DNA of 36,073 bases. Origin: Erysipelotrichaceae bacterium (GTDB lineage Bacteria > Bacillota_I > Bacilli_A > RFN20 > CAG-826). The stretch is from the NCBI GenBank assembly GCA_015058945.1, contig SVBF01000002.1, forward strand, positions 1-36,073. The letters run 5' to 3'. This document shows, one piece after another, positions 14,696 through 23,359 of the stretch. Position 1 is the stretch's first letter, and every line of letters starts with the position of its first letter. The notes beneath the pieces were generated by a model. The model was not told the DNA's origin. It saw only the letters and a program-made list of their open reading frames with translations, and made no database searches. A program made the translations under genes and the position numbers.

Positions 14696-17446
14696 TTAAG
14701 CGAGAGCGCTGGAATCAGCGAAGAGGACCAAGCCTTCAGTCTCGTAGGAGGAATCGACGCCACCGATGGACTGGGTCGCGTGGGCACCGAAGTAGGTGAC
14801 GCCAATGGACTCTTCGCCACCGAAGAGGAGGAGGAGATCCTGGGTGAGGCCGAAGGTGACCTTGTATTCACCCTTCCTGTCAATGACCTCAACGCCAAAC
14901 TCGGAGAGCAGACCCATGGTGATGTAATCGTCATCGAGCTCAGCGATGGTTTCGCTGTTGAAGACGCCGGCGGGCATGACGGTAGACCAGTCGGTGACAT
15001 AGACGTCCGTAACCGCAATGCCGTACTCCTCGTCAGAGAGGTTGGCGATGATCGCGGCGTCCGCATCACCAGCTTCCGCTTTCTTAGCCATGAAGGCCTT
15101 GGCGGTCTGGACGGAGAACTCGACGATGAGGTTGCCTTCTTCGTCGAACTCGGACTTGCCGAAGGTGACGACGACCGGCGGGAGGGACTGACCTTTATAG
15201 GTCACGACGCCGTGGTCCGCGGCACCCCAGAGGTTGTCGAAGGACCACTTCTCACCCTTATACTCGAGGTCGAGGGCGGAGGTGTCGGGACCCCAGTTGA
15301 GGGTGAAGCCAGAGGAGTTGTCGCTCTTGAGAACTTCCATGAAGTTGAGCGGGTCGAGGCTGTTGCCGGAGATGGAGCCGAAGCCGAGGTCGAACTGGCC
15401 GACCATGAGGTGCTTGTAGTAGACGTCGGACCAAACATCGACGGCCGAGTTATTCACCTTGAGGGTAACGTTGTGCGCCTTGGCCTCGTCGGAGCCGTTG
15501 AAGGCATCCTGGATGTACTTGGCGATGTCGTTGCCGTAGCGGGTGATATGGGAGGTGTACATCCACCAAATGTCGATGGAGAGCTCGTCGCCATCCTTGA
15601 TGTCGCCAGAGGCGATGAGGTTGTCGACGGACTGACCGAAGGCAGCTTCCGCGAGTGCGACGCTGTAGCCGCCCGTCTCGGTGGTGTCGCCCCAGAACTC
15701 TTCAAGAGCAGCCGCGTGCTCGGGGGTGGTGTTGTAGGAGACGCCGTTCTCAGGATCGGACATGTAGTTCGAGGAGAAGTAGTTGATGGAGCTGATGGAG
15801 CCGTTCTTGGTGGCGAATTCGTCACGGTTGATCGAGAGGAAGAGACCTTTGACGAAGTTCTGGTTGGACATCCAAGGCTTGACATTCCAGTAGTTGGACT
15901 TCGGGGTCTGGGCGATTTTGCCTTCCTCGCCGAAGAGCTCAGCCCACTGCTCTTCGGTAGTGGTGTTGAGGTTCAGTTTGAAGACGGAGTCGCCCGGAAC
16001 GGAGGTGGTACGGGGGTCGTTCTTGAACCTGGAGAGGTAGTCGGTCGGAATACCGCAGGAGTCAATGTTGCCGAGGAGGAATTCCTTGATGGCAGCGTTG
16101 GAGTCGGTGTTGATGGCCGCGAGGATGGTGCTGTAGATGCCGGGGATGCGATAGACGTTCGGATCTTCGGCGATTTCCCACCAATCGGCGTTGCGGGCGA
16201 AGGTGATGGCCTTGTCGGTCTCCCAGGATTCGAGGAAGTACGGACCAGTGGAGAGGATGTTGTCGACCGGCGAGGTGGTCTTGTCGGTGTCGAACGCGCC
16301 ATAGAACTCAGGATTCTCGAGGTTGTTGGTGACAAGCTTGAAGAAGTCCATGTTGATCGGAGCATAGAGGTTGCTGCCGAGGGAGTACATGGCATAGAAG
16401 CGGGTGGTCGGGGCCATGAGGGTGAAGTCGATGAAGTCGCCTTCGTCGTCGTGACCGGAAACGATGCCGACGCTCTCCCAAGCCTTCTGGGCGTCTTCGG
16501 ACTCTAAGCCGGTTTTGGACTTGTTGTAGTAGTTGGCCGCGCCGACGATGCCGGAGTAGCCGGTCTGACCGGCGAGCTCGGTGCCACGATAGTAGGCGAA
16601 CTTACCGCAGAGGAGGATCTTGAACGCGTTGACGTAGTCTTCGAGTTCGATCGCCTTCTTATCGAAGGCTTGGCGATCGGCGAGCTTGGAGGCGGTGCGA
16701 TACATCGCCTTGTCTTCGGCGCCGGTACGGACGTAGATACGCCAGTTGGTACCGGTCCCGGTCTGGTCTTCGGCGACGGTCTTGTTGCCCTGAGCATCGA
16801 CGCTAAGAAGAACCGGGCGATCCTTCTTGGAGAGGACGCCATACCAATCATATTTGGTCTTGTCGGCGCTCATCTTGGTGCCGAAGAAGGCAGAAGCCAT
16901 GTTGCCATAGAGGTCGCCGACCTGAGAACCGGAGTCATCGAGGTAGTTGATCTTCTGGGGGTCGTTGGCCTCGTAGGTGTGGTAATAAGAGGGCTTATCC
17001 ACGCCAACGAGTTCCGCGGTGAGGTTGCCCTCGCGCATGATGCCGAAGCCGTAGCCGACGATGTAGTTTTCGGTGCCCTTTTCGATACGGGGGTTGTACA
17101 TCGCGTAGCCACCGTTTTCGAACAGAGGCATACCGGTGACGGCATGGTCGACAGCGTATTTCTCAAGGGCGCCGAGGATCTTGGTCTTTTCAGCGACAGA
17201 CTCACCGACGAGGTTGCTCACGCCGGTCTTGCCGCCTTCAACGCCTTTGATGTTTTCCCAACCAGCGGGCTCTTCATACACTTCGGTATAGTCGTAGGTG
17301 GGAAGGACTTCCTCGCTGGTCTCAACGGTCGATTCAGAGGATTCAGCCGCGGAGGAAGAAGCGGAGGAAGCGGGTTGTTCGCCGCAGCTGGCAGCCAAGA
17401 GGGCAGCAGCCGAGAGAACTAAGGGAAGAATTAGTTTTTTCTTCAT
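14696..17446 (-). CDS. oppA: oligopeptide-binding lipoprotein OppA, unusually long
   Basis: This encodes a 916-residue extracellular substrate-binding lipoprotein (SBP_bac_5-type) for the Opp importer. The signal peptide ends at lipobox LAASC (Cys21), and a Ser/Glu-rich linker (about 26-52) follows, keeping the protein off the membrane. Typical features of the family are the opening segment with a predicted chain of peptide-binding lobes, LSTGPYFLESWETDKAITFARNADWW (in part: STGPYFLESWETDKAI, then FARNADWW), and repeated NRD/N-aromatic segments. Usual OppA is 540-650 residues, so roughly 300 are extra; they seem spread through both lobes. The ribosome site AAGGAG is 7 bases before the ATG. 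A strong promoter with an internal palindrome precedes it. Oversized OppA and OppC may fit one another; that is inference. Confidence 0.92.
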   Translation of the reverse strand: MKKKLILPLVLSAAALLAASCGEQPASSASSSAAESSESTVETSEEVLPTYDYTEVYEEPAGWENIKGVEGGKTGVSNLVGESVAEKTKILGALEKYAVDHAVTGMPLFENGGYAMYNPRIEKGTENYIVGYGFGIMREGNLTAELVGVDKPSYYHTYEANDPQKINYLDDSGSQVGDLYGNMASAFFGTKMSADKTKYDWYGVLSKKDRPVLLSVDAQGNKTVAEDQTGTGTNWRIYVRTGAEDKAMYRTASKLADRQAFDKKAIELEDYVNAFKILLCGKFAYYRGTELAGQTGYSGIVGAANYYNKSKTGLESEDAQKAWESVGIVSGHDDEGDFIDFTLMAPTTRFYAMYSLGSNLYAPINMDFFKLVTNNLENPEFYGAFDTDKTTSPVDNILSTGPYFLESWETDKAITFARNADWWEIAEDPNVYRIPGIYSTILAAINTDSNAAIKEFLLGNIDSCGIPTDYLSRFKNDPRTTSVPGDSVFKLNLNTTTEEQWAELFGEEGKIAQTPKSNYWNVKPWMSNQNFVKGLFLSINRDEFATKNGSISSINYFSSNYMSDPENGVSYNTTPEHAAALEEFWGDTTETGGYSVALAEAAFGQSVDNLIASGDIKDGDELSIDIWWMYTSHITRYGNDIAKYIQDAFNGSDEAKAHNVTLKVNNSAVDVWSDVYYKHLMVGQFDLGFGSISGNSLDPLNFMEVLKSDNSSGFTLNWGPDTSALDLEYKGEKWSFDNLWGAADHGVVTYKGQSLPPVVVTFGKSEFDEEGNLIVEFSVQTAKAFMAKKAEAGDADAAIIANLSDEEYGIAVTDVYVTDWSTVMPAGVFNSETIAELDDDYITMGLLSEFGVEVIDRKGEYKVTFGLTQDLLLLFGGEESIGVTYFGAHATQSIGGVDSSYETEGLVLFADSSALA

Positions 17447-17473
17447 TTCTGTGCTCCTTTCAAGAGTGTTTGA

Positions 17474-17501
17474 ATGATAAGACCCGTCTTAAGTTTGTCA
17501 A
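17474..17501 (-). promoter_or_regulatory. oppA promoter with operator-like palindrome
   Basis: On the minus strand TTGACA (17496-17501), 16 bases, TATCAT (17474-17479). A perfect 6-2-6 palindrome TAAGAC-CC-GTCTTA (17478-17491) fills the spacer and touches the -10, a good position for a repressor. Confidence 0.75.
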
Positions 17502-17574
17502 TATTTTTCCCAATTATTTAAAAATGGCCGAATTTCTTCGACCACATCGATGTTTTTTGAGTTTGTAATTTTCG

Positions 17575-17618
17575 TGAAAACCTGAAAAAAGCGCTTACAT
17601 CACCGGGGTTCAGTGACG
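17575..17618 (-). terminator. possible terminator after the small membrane protein
   Basis: On the minus strand TCACTG pairs with CGGTGA across the stop codon of the 17610-18005 gene, and a run of six Ts follows after GTAAGCGC. The stem is short and the T-run is distant, so this is tentative. Confidence 0.35.
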
Positions 17619-18005
17619 AATTTGTAAATAAAATATAAGCGAGCAAAGCGCAATAGTGGCGCCAAAAGCGAGCCATGGCCAGGGGTGTAATGGTACTTTT
17701 TTGCGTTTTTCCGCACGGTATTCGCGATATTCGACGTAATCCTGATGCTTCATGGGCTTCGGGTTCGGTCTCATGTGATGGAAGATCTGCATGACGCCGT
17801 ATTGGAACATCTCGAAAGCGCCGAACCAATACACGGCTTGGAGCGCGCCGGTGAGCAAGACGAGGATGCCGGTGCGGAAAAAGACGTTCGTCCAACCCAT
17901 CAAAGAATAATCGCGCGGGATAAAGGTAAAGAAAAGGAAATAGGCCACCGTGAAGACGAAGGCGGCGATCCAGTTGGCTAGGTTGTATTTCGCGCGGTCA
18001 CTCAT
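17610..18005 (-). CDS. DUF3899-like small membrane protein
   Basis: This encodes a 131-residue protein with three probable membrane segments (about 11-30, 38-62 and 108-127). Between the second and third lies a conserved-looking cytoplasmic loop: FEMFQYGVMQIFHHMRP, then KHQDYVEYREYRAEKRKK. The layout (two N-terminal helices, F..FxYG motif, basic Tyr-rich loop, C-terminal helix) resembles DUF3899 proteins of Bacilli, whose function is unknown. It lies between the metalloprotease and oppA, all in one direction, but has its own promoter space. The Shine-Dalgarno site is weak (AAGGACATACAT before ATG). The family name is a recognition from memory and could be wrong. Confidence 0.65.
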   Translation of the reverse strand: MSDRAKYNLANWIAAFVFTVAYFLFFTFIPRDYSLMGWTNVFFRTGILVLLTGALQAVYWFGAFEMFQYGVMQIFHHMRPNPKPMKHQDYVEYREYRAEKRKKVPLHPWPWLAFGATIALCSLIFYLQIRH

Positions 18006-18033
18006 ATGTATGTCCTTATTTATAAATATAGAT

Positions 18034-18060
18034 AAGAAGAGGGGGCCATGACGACCCCCG
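18034..18060 (-). terminator. terminator of the metalloprotease gene
   Basis: On the minus strand GGGGGTC-GTCAT-GGCCCCC is followed by TCTTCTTAT. It is about 25 bases after the stop of the 18083-19804 gene. Confidence 0.7.
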
Positions 18061-18082
18061 TTTCTTCCTGAAGGTTCCCCTA

Positions 18083-19804
18083 CTACTTACGGGTCAAGGT
18101 AAGTTTGGCCTCGCCGTTGGTGATGGCATCGACCTTGATCGAATAGGGAAGTTGATACTTCGGCGCGTTATGGAAATCCGAGTCGGAGCAGTTATAGTCG
18201 AGCTCGATCGAGGGGTTATAGAACTCGAAGTCGGCGAACTTATCGCCTTCGGCACCAAAGGTGTCGCCCTCTTGGAAAAGCGAATCCTTGGTCATGACGA
18301 CGCTGACGGTCTTCTCACCGAGGTCGGCGCGCATGAGCTTGAGTTCGCTATTGATGTAGAACTCGCCCTCATTCTCCGAGTTGTTGGTGGTCATGCCGTA
18401 GTAGAAGTTGTCGTTCTCGTTGAGATCCGGGTTGGAATCGGTCTTGTCGTCGTCCTCCGGGCTGATGTCGTCGGGGAAGCGATAATCCTCTTCCGGGCCG
18501 AGGGTGTTGAGCTTTTTGACCGGGTTGGGGTCGAAGTAGACGACTTCCTTGCGGTCCTTGGTGTCGAGGTGCGCCTCGTGGATGGTCTTGTCGACGTGCC
18601 AGATGCGGATGCCCTCGCCATCGGGTCCCTTTTGATCCGCGGAAGAATAGGATTTCGCGGTGTCATGTTCGTTAAGACCGTTAGGAGTGTAATACTCGAC
18701 GAGGAGGTATTCGTCGAGGGCGGTGCCGTTCCACGTATCGGCGATAAGCAGAGCTTGGCCGGAGGCTTCACTCGATTTGAGCGTCACTTGGATGGTCGCC
18801 TCGGTGTTGGCGGAGGTGACGGCCTGCATATCGGTCCAGCCGAAGAGGTATTTGGAATAGATGTCGTGGTCGCAGATGTTCTGATCCTGCATGGTCGCGC
18901 CGCCGGCGGTCGAGGAGCCTTGGGTGTTGGGGTCGTAGTAGTCGGCCAAGCCGAGCTGGTGGCCCATTTCGTGGATGAAGGTGTGGGCGTCTGGTTTCTC
19001 CAAAGAAGGACGATCGCTGAGGGTTTCGAGCGCGAATTGGATGGAGGTCCAGCAATAGGTGCCGATTTTGGCCCATTGCGGGTTCTTCCTCTTGTAGGCT
19101 TTGTTCTTGAAGCCGTGGCGGGTGGTGAACGCCCAGCCGAGGGATCCGCCGTCGCTATGGTCGATATGCGAATCGGGGACGAGGTACATGCCGTCGATGA
19201 CGCCGTCGCCGTTGGAGTCGAATTCGGCTTCACGTCCCTTCAAGGGAGCGTCGTCTAGTGTGAAGAGCTTGTCATAGACCTCTTCGACGATGTCGTTATA
19301 GATCGCGGTGACGCCCGAAGAGGTATAGGCGGCGTAGGTCTTATCGAGTTTCACATAGTCCGTGACCATACCTTCGATGTGAAGCTGATGGTACGAAGAG
19401 TTGTAGTAATAGCTCTGGACGCTCTGCCAGGTCGTCTCCTCTTCGGCACCGAAGAAGATTTTGCGCATGCACTCCTTATTGGCCGCGAGGTCCTCTGCCG
19501 CAGAGGCGTTATCGGAATAGATGACCGGGACGACGAGGAGTTTGGCATGGCCGTAAGAAGGGAAGAAGGCTTCGCCGAAATCGGTGAACATGCCGGAGTC
19601 ATAGTCTTTGCGGGCGGCCATGTAGTTATGGAAGACGTGGCGGCCAGCCGCAAAGCCAACGTTGGAAGAGACGTCGTTGGTCGGTTTGAGGATCTCGTCG
19701 ATTGAGGAGGCCTGCTGGGATTGGGAGGTCTCGGGGTTTCCGCCGCAAGCGGTGAGGGCGGTGAGCAAGATCGAGGAGGTGAGGATCAATAGGCTTTTAT
19801 TCAT
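18083..19804 (-). CDS. M6-type metalloprotease lipoprotein
   Basis: This encodes a 573-residue secreted lipoprotein: signal peptide with lipobox LTAC (Cys20), then a Ser/Gln linker. The zinc site H278-E-M-G-H282, followed by QLGLADYYD, is the M6 (immune inhibitor A-like) HExxHxxGxxD pattern, with Asp288 as probable third ligand. Family segments LLVVPVIYSD (about 89-98) and SVQSYYYNSSYHQLHIEG (128-145) precede it. DSNGDGVID (196-204) is a calcium-loop-like motif. The C-terminal 200 residues are probably beta-rich. It would digest extracellular proteins at the cell surface, and the Opp importer is encoded close by. Ribosome site AAGGAG 9 bases before ATG; promoter TTGAAA-17-AATATT. Confidence 0.85.
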   Translation of the reverse strand: MNKSLLILTSSILLTALTACGGNPETSQSQQASSIDEILKPTNDVSSNVGFAAGRHVFHNYMAARKDYDSGMFTDFGEAFFPSYGHAKLLVVPVIYSDNASAAEDLAANKECMRKIFFGAEEETTWQSVQSYYYNSSYHQLHIEGMVTDYVKLDKTYAAYTSSGVTAIYNDIVEEVYDKLFTLDDAPLKGREAEFDSNGDGVIDGMYLVPDSHIDHSDGGSLGWAFTTRHGFKNKAYKRKNPQWAKIGTYCWTSIQFALETLSDRPSLEKPDAHTFIHEMGHQLGLADYYDPNTQGSSTAGGATMQDQNICDHDIYSKYLFGWTDMQAVTSANTEATIQVTLKSSEASGQALLIADTWNGTALDEYLLVEYYTPNGLNEHDTAKSYSSADQKGPDGEGIRIWHVDKTIHEAHLDTKDRKEVVYFDPNPVKKLNTLGPEEDYRFPDDISPEDDDKTDSNPDLNENDNFYYGMTTNNSENEGEFYINSELKLMRADLGEKTVSVVMTKDSLFQEGDTFGAEGDKFADFEFYNPSIELDYNCSDSDFHNAPKYQLPYSIKVDAITNGEAKLTLTRK

Positions 19805-19836
19805 GATGTGGTTCTCCTTTGACTTAAAACGAGAGC

Positions 19837-19865
19837 AATATTAACGACCGTTCGATTTTTTTCAA
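19837..19865 (-). promoter_or_regulatory. metalloprotease gene promoter
   Basis: On the minus strand TTGAAA (19860-19865), 17 bases, AATATT (19837-19842), about 33 bases upstream of the ATG. Confidence 0.6.
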
Positions 19866-19889
19866 TAGCGCGCACGACGATACGTAAAA

Positions 19890-19914
19890 CAAAGCGCCCC
19901 GACGAGGGGGCGCA
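19890..19914 (-). terminator. terminator of the PIN-domain gene
   Basis: On the minus strand GCGCCCC-CTCGTC-GGGGCGC is followed by TTTGTTTT, a few bases after the stop codon. Confidence 0.8.
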
Positions 19915-19918
19915 TGGG

Positions 19919-21664
19919 TCATTCGCCTTTCGTGCCGTTCTCGGCGATCCAAGCGTCGATGGCTTCGACGCTGAACTTCAGGGAAGCGGTCTGTTCTTGG
20001 GATAACCCGGCGAGGAGTTTCTTTTGGGCCTCGAGGTCCTTGAGTTTGTCCTTCAGCGCGTATTTCCCATTCGGCAATACGGCGCAGAGGCGCTGGTCGG
20101 CCTTCTTGGCTTTCTCGAACGCCTCATCGACCTTGGGCTCTTCCTTGGCCTTAGGTTCTTCCTCGGGCTTGGCCTTGGGTTTACGGGCGGCTTTCGGCTT
20201 GGAGGGTTTGGGTTCCTCTTTGGCTTCGGGCTCGGGCTTTTTCGGCTCTTCCGCCTTAGGCGCTTTGGCTTTGGTGGCCTTGGTTTTCGGCGCTTTTTGC
20301 GGAGCAGGTTTTTGCTCCTTCACCTGCGCATCATCGGGTTTTTGCTCGGCTTTTTGCGGGGTTTCCGCCTTTTTTGCAGGTTTTTTCCTGGCAGGGACCG
20401 ACTTAGCTTCCCCTACTGGTTCCGCCTTGGGTTCTTCAGGCTTCTCGGCCTTTTTCTTCGTCCTTGGCTTTGGGGCAGGCTTGGCTTTTTCTTCCGATGG
20501 CTTGGTTAACGGGGTCAATTCCTTGGGAAGGTTATTGACGTCGATCCAGGCTTTGAATTTTTCCGGGGTCTGCAGCGTCATCAAGGTCAAGCCACGGTAG
20601 ACGAAGGAAATCTTCTCTTCCCCGCGAAGCAACGGGGTACCCATCGCTTCGATCGCCTTGAGGTCGTCGGTGGTGAGGTCGAGCGGGCCATGGGCGTCTG
20701 GGAAATAAATCACCGACGGTTCATGGAACGCCATCCCATAGTGTTTGGCGCAGTCGAGGAAGGCATCCGCCATCGTCTTGCCGACGCCATACCATAGACG
20801 GTTCGGCTCGGGTTTCTTTTCGGCGGGTTTAGGCTCCTCCGTTTTTTTGGGTTGAGGTTTGGGTTCAGACTTCTTCTCGACCTTTTGTTGCGGTTTGGTT
20901 AAGCCCGCGACTTCTTTTAATCGAGGAAGCGGCACGAGCAGCGAAAGTTGCTGCCTGGTGCTGTCGTTAAGTTTCTCCAGCAATTTGATTTGGGCCAAGG
21001 CATCAGCCTTTTTCTTGTCGCTGGGGTAGTTGGAATTGCCGAGCACCGCCGAAAGGCGGGCGTCGGCGGAAAGCACCGCTTCGACCGAAGAAGCGGGTCC
21101 ATTGGTTTTTTGTGGCTCGGGACCATTATGTCCTTTGCCGTGCTCTCGATGTGGGTTTTCTTCCCCTTTGTTGGGGACCAGACGCGCACCCGGAACGATT
21201 TTGCAGACCTCTAGCGGTCGTCCCGATTGGGATTTGAGTAAGTTCAGGGCGCGTAAGTCACTGGCGAGGGATTTGTCCTGGGTGATGACCAGGATCTTGG
21301 AAAAAAGTCGATCGGCGCATACTTTTACGTAAATGGCGTTGTCCGCAAAATTCTCGCTTTTGTCCTTTTTCGTCACGGACAATAGGTGGCTGAATCTCGC
21401 CTTGCGTAGAATTTTGAGCCCGCGTTTGGCATCGATTCTCTTGGAATCGTCTTTGCGTTGACGGGCATGTTTCTTCAATTCGTCGTAGCAGCGTCTCGGT
21501 ACGAGGATCTTTTGTCCTTTTTTCCGATATTCCTTCGCGTTGTGGAGGGCATCCATCCATTCGGGGAAAGCCTCGTCCATCAGAGAGCAAGTGTCGATCA
21601 TCGCATAGTCGAAGGTGTTCAGAAACCTCGCTAAGGACGACGACTTGTTCTCGTCGCTATACAT
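19919..21664 (-). CDS. PIN-domain protein with Lys/Pro/Glu linkers and repeated C-terminal modules
   Basis: This encodes a 581-residue cytoplasmic protein starting at ATG 21664, chosen because AAAGGAGG lies upstream and the longer frame runs into the divergent XRE gene. Residues 18-158 look like a PIN nuclease domain: IDTCSLM (Asp24), CYDEL (Glu62), NFADNAI (Asp108) and ITQDKSLASD (Asp130, Asp136), which are the usual acidic metal-binding positions. A central domain (about 289-377) of unknown type is framed by Pro/Lys/Glu-rich linkers, the second about 130 residues long. A module of about 45 residues occurs twice, at 200-244 and 522-566: A-D-x-R-L-x-A-V-L-x-N, then K-L-L-x-x-L. An RNase or RNA-maturation role is inferred from the PIN fold only. 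I know no named protein with this layout. Confidence 0.7.
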   Translation of the reverse strand: MYSDENKSSSLARFLNTFDYAMIDTCSLMDEAFPEWMDALHNAKEYRKKGQKILVPRRCYDELKKHARQRKDDSKRIDAKRGLKILRKARFSHLLSVTKKDKSENFADNAIYVKVCADRLFSKILVITQDKSLASDLRALNLLKSQSGRPLEVCKIVPGARLVPNKGEENPHREHGKGHNGPEPQKTNGPASSVEAVLSADARLSAVLGNSNYPSDKKKADALAQIKLLEKLNDSTRQQLSLLVPLPRLKEVAGLTKPQQKVEKKSEPKPQPKKTEEPKPAEKKPEPNRLWYGVGKTMADAFLDCAKHYGMAFHEPSVIYFPDAHGPLDLTTDDLKAIEAMGTPLLRGEEKISFVYRGLTLMTLQTPEKFKAWIDVNNLPKELTPLTKPSEEKAKPAPKPRTKKKAEKPEEPKAEPVGEAKSVPARKKPAKKAETPQKAEQKPDDAQVKEQKPAPQKAPKTKATKAKAPKAEEPKKPEPEAKEEPKPSKPKAARKPKAKPEEEPKAKEEPKVDEAFEKAKKADQRLCAVLPNGKYALKDKLKDLEAQKKLLAGLSQEQTASLKFSVEAIDAWIAENGTKGE

Positions 21665-21731
21665 TAATGAGAACCTCCTTTCGAAGCGAATTATACCTAA
21701 GTGGCGATTTTCGGTAAAATGTTTGTGCTCT

Positions 21732-22355
21732 ATGCTCACCAAGCTCGTCGTCGCCCATAACTTAGCCGAACTGCGCAAATCCCGCGGTCTCACCCAAAGC
21801 GAACTCGCCGCGAAGTTCTCATATTCGGACAAATCTGTCTCCAAGTGGGAACACGGCGAAACCTTGCCCGACATCGACGTTTTGAAGTCGCTTTGCGATT
21901 TCTATGGGGTCACGTTGGACTACTTGGTGACCGAGCATGGCGCCCTAGAACGCAAGAAGGCCAAGCGGAAAAAGGAGCACGTGGCGAACAAATGGACCAT
22001 CGTCGGGCTTTCGGTGTCCGCGGTATGGCTCGTGGCCATCCTTTTCTACGTCATGGGGCAGATCTTCGTCGGCGAAACCTGGCCCAACAGAGGCTGGATC
22101 ACCTACATCTGGGCGGTGCCGGGTTCGCTCATCGTCATGTTGGTCTTCAATGGCATCTGGGGTAAGCCCTCTTGGCGGACCTGGCTCGCCGTATGGCTCA
22201 CTTGGACCGCCATATCCTGCATCTACATCACTTTGGGCTTGTTCTTGCCTGACGGTAACGGGTGGCAGCTATGGCCAATCTTCCTCATCGGCGTGCCCTT
22301 AACGGTCGCCTCATTCCTATGGCAGCACATCGTTTCCAAGCCGAGCGAAACTTAG
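21732..22355 (+). CDS. XRE-family regulator with C-terminal membrane segments
   Basis: This encodes a 207-residue protein. Residues 8-66 form a Cro/C1-type helix-turn-helix: NLAELRKSRGLTQSELAAKF, then SVSKWEHGETLPDIDVLKSLC. A basic stretch (KKAKRKKEH) leads to four hydrophobic segments (about 86-108, 119-137, 147-167, 173-195), so the DNA-binding part would be tethered to the membrane, an arrangement common in Bacillota. ATG 21732 is the natural start for the fold; there is no Shine-Dalgarno site, and TAAAAT lies 11 bases upstream, so the leader would be very short. It is divergent from the PIN gene, with 67 bases between, and its stop overlaps that of mutY by 3 bases. Its targets are unknown; the PIN gene is a candidate. 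Confidence 0.82.
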   Translation: MLTKLVVAHNLAELRKSRGLTQSELAAKFSYSDKSVSKWEHGETLPDIDVLKSLCDFYGVTLDYLVTEHGALERKKAKRKKEHVANKWTIVGLSVSAVWLVAILFYVMGQIFVGETWPNRGWITYIWAVPGSLIVMLVFNGIWGKPSWRTWLAVWLTWTAISCIYITLGLFLPDGNGWQLWPIFLIGVPLTVASFLWQHIVSKPSET

Positions 22356-23359
22356 GAAAACGGATCCAATAATTTGGCGAAGGCGGTAGGCAGGGAATAC
22401 CGCTTTTTTAGTTCCGTCACAGGAACGTATTCATAACCGGGCAATATCCCCTTTGCCTCATAGACGCGCATGTTCCACTCGATATGGCTGAAACGATGTT
22501 TGGCCTGTCCGAGATATCGGAATTCGGCGAGGGTCGGATAGGCGATGCCTAACTCGCATATCGATGGATGGCCTTCGGCGTTAGGAAATTCATAAAGCGA
22601 TGCGAGCAACCCATCGTCAGGACGGGTTCGCACCGCGATGTTGCCTCGTGTATCAAAGGTGAGAAGGACATGCAGATCCACCTTTCGGACAACGCTTTTC
22701 CTTTTGGCCAAAGGATAGTCTTCCGGATGTCCCAAACGCTTTGCTTTACAAAAAGAAGCCAGCGGACATTTGTCGCATAACGGGACACCGTGAGGTAAAC
22801 AAACAAGCTCCCCCAAATCCATTAATGCCTGGTTGTAACGCGATGGCGATTCCAGGTGCTTTTTATAGTAAATCTCGCATTTTTGTTTGCTTTTTGCGGA
22901 GGAAACGTCAATTTTGTCGGCATTTAAACGCGAATAGACGCGCAGCAAATTGCCATCCACCGCCACTTCGTTTTGGTCGAAGGCGATCGCGGAAATGGCG
23001 GAGCTCACATAGGGCCCAATCCCAGGCAACGAAAGCAGTTTTTCTTTCTCTTTTGGGAGTTCGCCACCATAGCTTTCCACCACCGCTTTCGCGGCTTTGA
23101 GCAGGTTTCGCGCCCGGGAGTAATAACCAAGCCCCTGCCACAACAAATAGACCTCTTCCTCATTGGCTTTGGCCAAAGAAACGATGTCGGGATAAGAGGC
23201 GATGAAGCGCTCGAAATAAGGCACCACCGTATCGACCCGGGTCTGCTGCAACATGATTTCGCTAAGGAAAACATAATAAGGTTTCGGATCCTCGCGCCAT
23301 GGCAAGTGGCGGCGGTTCTTCTCATACCAATCCAATAAGGCAACGCTAAGTCCGCTCAT
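22352..23359 (-). CDS. mutY: A/G-specific adenine DNA glycosylase MutY
   Basis: This encodes a 335-residue glycosylase that removes adenine paired with 8-oxoguanine. The start ATG overlaps the snf2 stop as ATGA, so translation is coupled; the longer upstream frame is not used. Landmarks are LPWRED (19-24), EIMLQQTRVDTVVPYF with Glu34 as the catalytic acid, the helix-hairpin-helix LPGIGPYVSSAISAIAF (111-127) and catalytic Asp135 (VAVDGN). The iron-sulfur cysteines are C187-x7-C195-x2-C198-x5-C204, one residue longer in the first gap than in E. coli. The C-terminal region (225-335) resembles the NUDIX-like 8-oxoG recognition domain. It is the third gene of an operon and convergent with the XRE gene; no terminator fits between them. 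Confidence 0.95.
   Translation of the reverse strand: MSGLSVALLDWYEKNRRHLPWREDPKPYYVFLSEIMLQQTRVDTVVPYFERFIASYPDIVSLAKANEEEVYLLWQGLGYYSRARNLLKAAKAVVESYGGELPKEKEKLLSLPGIGPYVSSAISAIAFDQNEVAVDGNLLRVYSRLNADKIDVSSAKSKQKCEIYYKKHLESPSRYNQALMDLGELVCLPHGVPLCDKCPLASFCKAKRLGHPEDYPLAKRKSVVRKVDLHVLLTFDTRGNIAVRTRPDDGLLASLYEFPNAEGHPSICELGIAYPTLAEFRYLGQAKHRFSHIEWNMRVYEAKGILPGYEYVPVTELKKRYSLPTAFAKLLDPFS

Noticed and set aside
14780..16507. 575-residue plus-strand open frame opposite oppA
   Set aside because: It is an antisense shadow; oppA has signal peptide, promoter, ribosome site and family features.
21665..21874. N-terminal extension of the PIN gene by 70 codons
   Set aside because: It would overlap the divergent XRE gene, while AAAGGAGG stands just ahead of ATG 21664.
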